This document shows positions 59,001-64,000 of a stretch of DNA of 64,000 nt, one piece after another. The stretch lies in assembly GCF_036345915.1 (NCBI RefSeq), contig NZ_CP107785.1, forward strand, positions 9,647,625 through 9,711,624. The letters run 5' to 3'. The stretch comes from Nocardia sp. NBC_00565. Its GTDB lineage: Bacteria; Actinomycetota; Actinomycetes; Mycobacteriales; Mycobacteriaceae. The position numbers and the translations under genes were made by a program. The notes below the pieces were generated by a model that worked only from the letters and a program-made list of their open reading frames with translations, ran no database searches and was not told the origin of the DNA. How positions within the stretch are numbered: position 1 is the stretch's first letter; each line of letters starts with the position of its first letter.

Positions 59001-61554
59001 CGGGCTCGCGCAGTGCCCGATCCGGCATCGGCTCGCGCAGCCACTCGCGCAGCAGCGTCGTGATGACGGTGACGGTGTCGGAGGGGCGTTGCTGGGCGAG
59101 GAAGATCCGGAAGACCGCGGCTTCGAGTTCGGGTGAACGTTCCAGATCGGTGACACCGTAGTGGCCGAGCGCGTTGGCGAGCTTGGCTCGGAACGACTCC
59201 GGCAGCCGGGCCCGCTCGACGTCGAGGCTTTGCAGGTAGGTGTGGAAGTACTCGCGGGCGCTGTGGACGTGGCTGTGGCTGCCCTCCTCATCCGAGGAGC
59301 GGTTGTGGCTCAGCTCCGCGAGGTCGGCGAACACCGCGATGAGTTCGAGTTCCTCGGCGAGCGGTCGGCGGCCGTCCTCGAAGGCCGCGCGGCGCGCGGT
59401 GAGGTAGTCGTCGAGTACGCGGTGGTCGTCATGCGGGTCGACGTCGAAACCGAGCAGCAGACTGCGCAGGTCCTCTTGGCCGCGGGTCGTTCGCTCGTGC
59501 GGTTGGACCTGCGCGGACCCGGCGGGCAGGTCCAGCTCGACGGACCCGACCGCGGTGACGGCCTCGGCCTCGTCGCCCTCGGCGAGCGGCTCGAGCCACA
59601 GCAACGGTGCACCGGTCTCCACCTGGGTGCCGACGGATACGGCGCATTCCTTCAGCCGCGCTTTGAACGGCGCGCGCAGCACCGTTTCCATCTTCATGCT
59701 CTCCAGCACGAGCACCGGAGCGCCCGCCTCGATCTCGGCGCCGATCTCGAGCGGTGTGGCGACGACCAGCGCGGGGGCGGGTGAGCGGACGATGCCGCCC
59801 TCGTCGCGGCTGATCCGATGTGTCACACCGTCGACATCGACGAGGTGGATCGGCCCATGTGTGCCGGTCATCAGGCGGTACCGGGTGCCGTTGACCAGAA
59901 TCTGCCCGGTGTGGCTGTCGAAGCGCTCGAGATCGACGTCGGCGGTGCGGATGTCGCCACCCGCCTCGATGCCGATGCGGAACCGATGCGCACCGATGCG
60001 TGCGACACGCACGCGGTAGCCCGCGCCGCGCAGCTTGAGGTCGAGCGGTCGACCACTCTCGTGCTGTACCTGCGGTCGCCCGCCGGACGCCGTGGACAGC
60101 AGCCGATGCCGCTCGGCCCGCTCGTCCTCCTCGTAGGCGTCGATGGCGGCGGCGGCCAGCGCGATGGCGGAATGCCGGTGCGAGATGAGCCTGCCCTCGC
60201 CGCGAACACGATCGATCCAGCCGGTGTCCGCACTGGCGTCGATCACCTCGGGCTGGTTCAGCAGGTCGAGCACGAAGCTCTTGTTCGTCGCGCCGCCCTC
60301 GATGATCACCCTGGTCTGCGCGACGGCCCGGCGCAGCCTGCCCAGCGCTTCATCACGATCACGGCCGTAGGCGATGATCTTGGCGATCATCGAGTCGAAG
60401 TCGGCGGGGATCGTGTCGCCCTCGCTGACGCCGGTGTCGACGCGGATGCCCGGCCCGGCAGGCAGATCCAGCCGCGCGATGCGGCCCGGGGCAGGCGCGA
60501 AGTCACGGTCGGGGTCTTCGGCGTTGAGCCTGGCCTCGATGGCGTGCCCGCGTTCCGCGGGCATATCGCCCTCGAGCCGGCCGCCGGAGGCCACCAACAG
60601 CTGTGCCCGAACGAGGTCGAAACCGGTGGTGTATTCGGTGATCGGGTGTTCGACCTGCAGTCGGGTGTTGACTTCGAGGAATGCGAACAGCTGGTCACCG
60701 GGGTGGTAGAGGAACTCGACGGTCGCCGCACCGCGATAACCGACCGCGATCGCCAGCCGCTCGGCCGATGCCTTGAGCTCGGCTGCCTGCTCGGGGCGCA
60801 GCACCGGTGACGCGGACTCCTCGATGACCTTCTGGTTGCGCCGCTGCACCGAGCAGTCACGGACGCCGAGCGCCCACGCGGTGCCCTGGCCGTCCGCGAT
60901 CACCTGGACCTCGACGTGGCGGGCACCGGTGACCAGTCGCTCCAGGAACACCACGCCGCTGCCGAACGCCCGCGCGGCCTCCTGACGGGTGCGCTCGTAG
61001 GCATCGACAAGGTCGGCGTCGTTGGTGACCACCCGGATACCGCGCCCGCCGCCGCCGGCGGTCGCCTTCAGCATCAGCGGGTAGCCGATCTCGGCCGCCG
61101 CCGTCATGGCGGCTTCCACGGTCTCGACCGCACCGCGGCTCCACGGCGCGACCGGCACGCCGACCTCCTCGGCGATCAGCTTCGCGCCGATCTTGTCGCC
61201 GAGCTTGCGCATGGCCTCCGGGCTGGGGCCGATGAAGGTGACGCCGATCTGTTCGCACAGCTCCGCGAAGGCCGGGTCTTCCGCGACGAAACCCCAGCCG
61301 ACCCAGGCGGCGTCGGCTCCGGTCGCCACCAGCGCACGCTCGAGCGCCTTCAGATCCAAGTACGGGCGGGCGGACGCCGGACCGAGGTCGTAGGTGATGT
61401 CGGCCTCGCGCACGAAGGTCGCGTTCCGGTCGACATCGGTGTGCAGAGCGACGGTTTCGATCGGTCGCGCGGTCTCCGCGGCCAAGTCTCGGACGGCGTG
61501 GATGAGCCGCATGGCGGCCTCTCCCCGATTCACAATGGCGATGCGGCTGAACAC
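56098..61554 (-). CDS. Single-chain multidomain acyl-CoA carboxylase (LCC type)
   Basis: An 1818-residue chain holds all parts of a biotin-dependent carboxylase. Biotin carboxylase comes first (about residues 1-450: ATAGGGGRGIRVV glycine loop, EVNTRLQVEHPITE, AIEARLNAEDP). A biotin carrier follows with the lysine at 621 in LESMKMETV, then a long central region (about 670-1250), then carboxyltransferase (about 1280-1818) with SGARISMESGTENMDW and VVLANLSGFDGSPESM. This matches the single-chain long-chain acyl-CoA carboxylase described from Mycobacterium avium subsp. paratuberculosis, which accepts acetyl- to long-chain acyl-CoA. Most actinobacterial carboxylases are separate subunits. The GTG at 61554 follows AAGGAG by 7 bases. 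It is a single-gene unit. Confidence 0.94.
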   Translation of the reverse strand: MFSRIAIVNRGEAAMRLIHAVRDLAAETARPIETVALHTDVDRNATFVREADITYDLGPASARPYLDLKALERALVATGADAAWVGWGFVAEDPAFAELCEQIGVTFIGPSPEAMRKLGDKIGAKLIAEEVGVPVAPWSRGAVETVEAAMTAAAEIGYPLMLKATAGGGGRGIRVVTNDADLVDAYERTRQEAARAFGSGVVFLERLVTGARHVEVQVIADGQGTAWALGVRDCSVQRRNQKVIEESASPVLRPEQAAELKASAERLAIAVGYRGAATVEFLYHPGDQLFAFLEVNTRLQVEHPITEYTTGFDLVRAQLLVASGGRLEGDMPAERGHAIEARLNAEDPDRDFAPAPGRIARLDLPAGPGIRVDTGVSEGDTIPADFDSMIAKIIAYGRDRDEALGRLRRAVAQTRVIIEGGATNKSFVLDLLNQPEVIDASADTGWIDRVRGEGRLISHRHSAIALAAAAIDAYEEDERAERHRLLSTASGGRPQVQHESGRPLDLKLRGAGYRVRVARIGAHRFRIGIEAGGDIRTADVDLERFDSHTGQILVNGTRYRLMTGTHGPIHLVDVDGVTHRISRDEGGIVRSPAPALVVATPLEIGAEIEAGAPVLVLESMKMETVLRAPFKARLKECAVSVGTQVETGAPLLWLEPLAEGDEAEAVTAVGSVELDLPAGSAQVQPHERTTRGQEDLRSLLLGFDVDPHDDHRVLDDYLTARRAAFEDGRRPLAEELELIAVFADLAELSHNRSSDEEGSHSHVHSAREYFHTYLQSLDVERARLPESFRAKLANALGHYGVTDLERSPELEAAVFRIFLAQQRPSDTVTVITTLLREWLREPMPDRALREPVGLALERLVAATQVRFPVIADLARGLVYAWFGQPLLRRNRARAYTNIRRHLRHLDAHPDASDRAEHIADMVRSTEPLVRLLGQRLVRGKLDNTVMLEVLTRRYYGNKGLTSVRTQDVGGCTFVIAERRGLSLVSAAVSFDALDAALRGLAELATGAASIDADIYLSWEKQPGDFDAMAAALHDALSTHPMPNQVHRITATVAGSGGAVMHHHFTFRPSATGMAEERLIRGLHPYIAQRMQMQRLHKFDLTRLPSSDDEEIYLFRCVAKENPSDDRLIAFAQVRDLAALRETDGRLLALPTAEATIATCVDSIRRAQSLRPSAKRFNTNRIVMYIWPPIDVTPAELETVIQHVRPTTAGAGLEEILLIARQRDADTGELVKVAVRIGFDATEVTVGDRSDEPVEPLDAYRQKVLRASSRNTVYPYELTGLLGDFAEYDLDADHALVPVDRPKGRNTAAIVAGVVTTPTPQHPEGVTRVILLGDPTKSLGALSEPECRRVIAAMDLAEQMQVPLEWYALSSGARISMESGTENMDWVAAALKRIVEFTQDGGEINIVVAGINVGAQPYWNAEATMLMHTKGILVMTPESAMVLTGKQALDFSGGVSAEDNFGIGGYDRVMGPNGQAQYWAPDLTSARDVLMSHYDHTYVAPGEQAPRRSQTSDPVDRDVSDFPHVLADSDFTTVGEIFSATANPDRKKPFDIRTVMRALSDQDHPVLERWAGMADSETAVVQDAHLGGIPVCLLGIESRNVPRRGFPSTDGPDTYTAGTLFPQSSKKAARAINAASGNRPLVVLANLSGFDGSPESMRKLQLEYGAEIGRAIVNFQGPIVFCVISRYHGGAFVVFSKALNPNMTVLALRGSFASVLGGAPAAAVVFSGDVNTRTAADPRVRDLEARVANAPGTDRAALTAELDEVRLSVRADKLSDVAAEFDRVHNIQRAVEVGSVDAEISAAELRPRIIEAIEARLPG

Positions 61555-61786
61555 TCGCCGACTCCTTCCTAATCCTGAGCGCTGGCCCGGTCGACGGGCG
61601 AGGGGTTGCGACTCTCGGTCCCGCGTAGTGTCCCCCTTTATTCCACGGATGCGTACAGCGTGCTGGGGTTACCCGCCCGTAGCGTGGGAGAAGCCATATG
61701 TTGGCCGTGACAATGGTGGCGCAATTCCTCGGCCTGCGTCGTGATCCCGGTGCGTGTCCAAGTCGTTTTCGCATGGCCGATCCCGC

Positions 61787-62152
61787 TCAGTGACCTCGGT
61801 AGAACTCGGCGACCGCGGTGAACGCCGCCTTGGGTTCCCACCGCATGTCGGGGTAGGTGTCGCCCTGGCGGTTCTCGAGGATCTTGACGATGCCGTAGCT
61901 GGCGAGATCCAGGTCGTCGCGGCGATTGCCGTCGGGGCGGTACGGCATATCGTAGAGCGCGAAGATGAACACGAAGGCGCTGTCGATGCCTCCCGCATCG
62001 AAGGCCTCAAGTAGCTCGCGCACATATGCGGCCTGTCCGACCTCGTCGCGGACATACGCGCCGTTCAGGCGTACCGGCCCGGTGGCGTCGTACTCCCGCT
62101 GGTCCGGCAACGCGGCACCCCGAACTGATCTTCGGCGGTCGCCGAGCCCCAC
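61787..62152 (-). pseudogene. C-terminal remnant of a large protein often annotated abortive infection protein
   Basis: About 100 codons match the C-terminal end of an actinobacterial TIM-barrel-like family that databases often label abortive infection protein: VRLNGAYVRDEVGQAAYVRE, then DSAFVFIFALYDMPYRPDG, DDLDLASYGIVK and WEPKAAFTAVAEFY. The rest of the family (some 250 residues upstream) is missing, and the first 20 codons of the frame are unrelated. The label abortive infection is historical and no phage-defence role is implied. It is a 5'-truncated remnant, convergent with the nei-like fragment. Confidence 0.6.
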
Positions 62153-62189
62153 CGGTCAGCGCGCCACCGCGCCCTGCGTCCGATCGGCG

Positions 62190-62275
62190 ACGCACCCTAC
62201 GTATCAACGCCTGCAGCCTCTGTGGCATGTCCGTCGTCCGGAGGGCTGAAACCTGTTCTGGTGCCCCAGCAGTCG
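62190..62275 (+). pseudogene. Degenerate 3' fragment of an nei-like glycosylase gene
   Basis: Bases 62241-62268 match the nei2 zinc-finger region (54709-54736) at 27 of 28 positions. The one change turns the Arg codon CGA into TGA within the frame ending N-L-F-W-C-P. Just upstream, CSLCGMSVVR preserves the first C-x2-C pair in a shifted frame, and downstream the second pair is lost (CPSS instead of CPTC). Only the zinc-finger end survives, so it is a dead copy of an nei-type gene. Confidence 0.7.
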
Positions 62276-62290
62276 AGCCAGCCGACCGGA

Positions 62291-62341
62291 CAGACCCTCT
62301 GGTCGCCGCACCGACACGGTGCGCGGTGACCAGAGGGTCTG
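62291..62341 (-). terminator. Two-tier hairpin terminator of the diguanylate cyclase gene
   Basis: CAGACCCTCTGGTC at 62291-62304 pairs perfectly with GACCAGAGGGTCTG at 62328-62341. Inside, CGCACCG and CGGTGCG form a second 7-bp stem with an ACA loop. It begins 7 bases after the minus-strand stop at 62349. Confidence 0.8.
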
Positions 62342-62348
62342 TGACGGA

Positions 62349-63317
62349 TCAGCCTGCGACGGCTTTGATTTCGGGTTTATCGGTTTCGGCGAGGGCGAAG
62401 CGGCGACCGCCCGCGGTCTTCGCCGAGTACATCGCGTGGTCGGCGAGACGCAGCAGATCGGTGAAATCGCAGGAGTCGCCCGGCGGACAGTAGGCGGTGC
62501 CGACACTGGCCGAGACCGGTACCGGACCGGCCGTCGACCACACCGGATCGCGCAGCGCCGCCACGATCCGGTGCGCGATATCGCCGAGGGTGTCGTGGTA
62601 CGGGTTGGTGGCCAGCACGAATTCGTCACCGCCGTAGCGGCAGATGACAGTGTCCGGGTCCGGCAGGCAGATCTCGCGCAGCCTGCGGGCCAGCTCGACG
62701 AGCACCTCGTCGCCGACCGCATGCCCGTAGCTGTCGTTGATCTGCTTGAAGCGGTCCAGGTCGACGACCAGCAGCCCGACGCCGCGGTTCGGGTCGGCCG
62801 CCATCAGCCGCACCTTGTCTTGCAGCAGCGTCCGGTTGGCCAGGTCGGTCAACGCGTCGTGGGTTGCCTCGTGCCGCAGCCGATGCTGTAGCGCGGTGAT
62901 CTCCTGCACGCGCAACGACACCGCCGCCGAAAGGTCCTGCTTTTGCTGGGCCAGTGCGCGTTCCTGCAGCGCCTGGGCATAGCTGTCGATGGCCTGGCTG
63001 GCGACCAGCGGCCAACGCGTGGCGACCAGCGACCCGGTCGCGCCCGCCGGGAAGCCGAGCAGCCACCGGGTGGCCTGGGCCAGCATTCTGGTCCGTTCGA
63101 ACGGCGCCTCGACCAGCCGCGCGCCCAACATCCGCGCTTCGGGCACCGGAAAGGGCTCGGACCTGGCCAGCAATAGCAGCCGCTCGATGATCTCGACCAA
63201 TACCGGCTGCAACTGTTGTGGTGACGCGTGTGATCCTGGTTCCGCGCAGACCGCACACGCCCACGCGCCTGCCATCTGCGCTACGGATGGCTCGATATCC
63301 GCAGACATCGCGCTCAC
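62349..63317 (-). CDS. GGDEF-domain diguanylate cyclase
   Basis: A 322-residue protein that would make cyclic di-GMP from two GTP. The catalytic domain occupies about residues 150-310 with HDALTDLANRTLLQDK, VDLDRFKQINDSYGHAVGDE and the intact RYGGDEF active site. The inhibitory RxxD site five residues before GGDEF is absent, so product feedback is unlikely. The N-terminal 140 residues form a helical, soluble sensor-like region ending in a coiled-coil linker (LAQQKQDLSAAVSLRVQE); no PAS or GAF motif is clear. GTG start at 63317; an ATG at 63308 is possible. No EAL partner is nearby. Confidence 0.92.
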   Translation of the reverse strand: MSAMSADIEPSVAQMAGAWACAVCAEPGSHASPQQLQPVLVEIIERLLLLARSEPFPVPEARMLGARLVEAPFERTRMLAQATRWLLGFPAGATGSLVATRWPLVASQAIDSYAQALQERALAQQKQDLSAAVSLRVQEITALQHRLRHEATHDALTDLANRTLLQDKVRLMAADPNRGVGLLVVDLDRFKQINDSYGHAVGDEVLVELARRLREICLPDPDTVICRYGGDEFVLATNPYHDTLGDIAHRIVAALRDPVWSTAGPVPVSASVGTAYCPPGDSCDFTDLLRLADHAMYSAKTAGGRRFALAETDKPEIKAVAG

Positions 63318-63855
63318 CCGCCACGGGTGATGTCGGTACCCGGGTGCCCTGTTCCCACGCAGGTGCCGGCGTCACCCCGATCGTTCCCACTGCTACGCGG
63401 TTGTGTCCACCTCGCTTGGTGCACGCTCACCGCCCCCTTTCCAGATACCCCCGTCCGGCAAAAAGGATCCTAGCAAGCCACTCGGCACCGAAAAATGCTG
63501 TTTTACAACGAGTTCTCGGTCCCTCGCGAATGGCGATCGGGTACTTGATCGCTGCCGCGCCTCCGGCGTTACACATGAATTTCGTTCGCCGGGAAGTCGC
63601 GGACCGACACGCCGACGGCACGCCGAACGGAGGTGAATCATGGTGCCTATCGCCTGATCCGGCTCGGCGGCACTGCTAGTCTAGGGGGCTCGACAAGAAG
63701 GGCGATAGCGATTGGCTACTGTCGATGGCTGGATCGTGGACTCGTCAACAGTCACGCGAAGCGGTTCGGCAGGGCGGATTGGCGTTTCCGACGCCGGATT
63801 CGGTACAGTCGGTGCGCACACGACATCGTGGCGATCCCAACGATGTCGTATGCCT
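63318..63855. other. Intergenic region before the tRNA-Gly gene
   Basis: No gene is supported in this 538-base stretch. Open frames on both strands have irregular composition and no ribosome sites. The central part (63440-63560) is A+T-richer than the window. The right end carries a possible tRNA promoter. Confidence 0.5.
63779..63809 (+). promoter_or_regulatory. Possible sigma-70-type promoter of tRNA-Gly
   Basis: TTGGCG at 63779-63784 and TACAGT at 63804-63809 are spaced by 19 bases, about 47 bases before the mature tRNA. The match to the -35/-10 pattern is fair and the spacer slightly long. Confidence 0.35.
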
Positions 63856-63929
63856 GCGGATGTAGTTCAATGGTAGAACTTCTGCCTTCCAAGCAGATAG
63901 TGCGGGTTCGATTCCCGTCATCCGCTCCA
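63856..63929 (+). tRNA. tRNA-Gly (anticodon TCC), CCA encoded
   Basis: Acceptor GCGGATG pairs with CATCCGC. The anticodon arm CTGC-CTTCCAA-GCAG gives TCC, and the T arm is GCGGGTTCGATTCCCGT. The discriminator is T at 63926 and the 3' CCA is encoded at 63927-63929. It decodes GGA/GGG and is followed by tRNA-Pro, an order also seen near tig in mycobacteria. Confidence 0.95.
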
Positions 63930-63973
63930 TACTGGATTCATCCTCGTCGGCGCCGTCTTCCGCCGCGAGGCCA

Positions 63974-64000
63974 CGGGGTGTAGCGCAGCTTGGTAGCGCA
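63974..64000 (+). tRNA. Partial tRNA-Pro, cut by the window end
   Basis: CGGGGTGTAGCGCAGC followed by TTGGTAGCGCA is the acceptor strand and D arm of a typical bacterial tRNA-Pro. The anticodon lies beyond the window, so the isoacceptor cannot be read. Confidence 0.8.

Noticed and set aside
56803..59136. A 777-codon plus-strand frame opposite the acyl-CoA carboxylase
   Set aside because: Shadow of the minus-strand carboxylase: no ribosome site, no motif, and a composition that mirrors the antisense strand.
61787..62152. Phage-defence gene, from the database label abortive infection protein
   Set aside because: Only a C-terminal fragment is present, and the family label is historical; the surroundings show no defence island.

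Overview
The window is high-GC DNA from an actinomycete of the Mycobacteriales, most likely Nocardia or a close relative. I base this on gene content and order. From about 28.5 to 54.8 kb it carries the same set of genes that, from memory, occupies Rv2464c-Rv2478c in Mycobacterium tuberculosis: ssb2, ettA, the giant NAD-glutamate dehydrogenase, a thioesterase, glbO, aglA, a DUF5130 protein, pepN, a mycothiol-type DsbA oxidoreductase, rpiB and nei2. GTG and TTG starts, stop-start overlaps, a single-chain acyl-CoA carboxylase and TTGTCCACA-type DnaA boxes fit the same group. I see no phage, insertion sequence, CRISPR array or plasmid gene.

The left third (0-25 kb) is accessory and catabolic. 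It opens with an FMN monooxygenase overlapping a fused ABC exporter. Next is a tautomerase/alcohol-dehydrogenase pair divergent from its TetR regulator, with a palindromic operator between them. From 8.3 to 15.4 kb a seven-cistron minus-strand operon resembles the mycobacterial mymA locus: PF10118 metal hydrolase, ferredoxin-type reductase, SRPBCC protein, Baeyer-Villiger monooxygenase, SDR, an eroded alpha/beta-hydrolase and an acyl-CoA ligase. It faces a TetR gene across another palindrome. This set would take a ketone or sterol-like substrate through oxygen insertion, ester or alcohol processing and CoA activation. From 16 to 23.3 kb come an aromatic-ring FAD hydroxylase, a broken SDR and a Rieske ferredoxin on one strand. 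On the other strand is a molybdenum hydroxylase (FAD subunit plus a fused iron-sulfur/Moco subunit) followed by a double ABM-domain membrane protein. An isolated ATP-grasp enzyme and tRNA-Arg close this part.

The middle (25-55 kb) is core metabolism: a CopD-CtaG copper/cytochrome-oxidase assembly protein, a PLP dehydratase, then the conserved block. Non-syntenic genes sit inside the block: azlCD with an XRE-cupin regulator, purC, a Nudix hydrolase, an ECF42 sigma factor with its DGPF partner, a FAD reductase and an M48 protease. The HNH-glbO-aglA segment appears inverted relative to M. tuberculosis, and a four-copy 34-bp tandem repeat lies in its divergent promoter. Two exact DnaA boxes lie upstream of the ssb paralogue.

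The right end holds two small unknown genes, the 1818-residue single-chain acyl-CoA carboxylase, two gene remnants (one from an nei-like gene, disabled by a CGA-to-TGA change), a diguanylate cyclase behind a large hairpin terminator, tRNA-Gly and the first 27 bases of a tRNA-Pro. Strong inverted repeats mark most convergent gene junctions.
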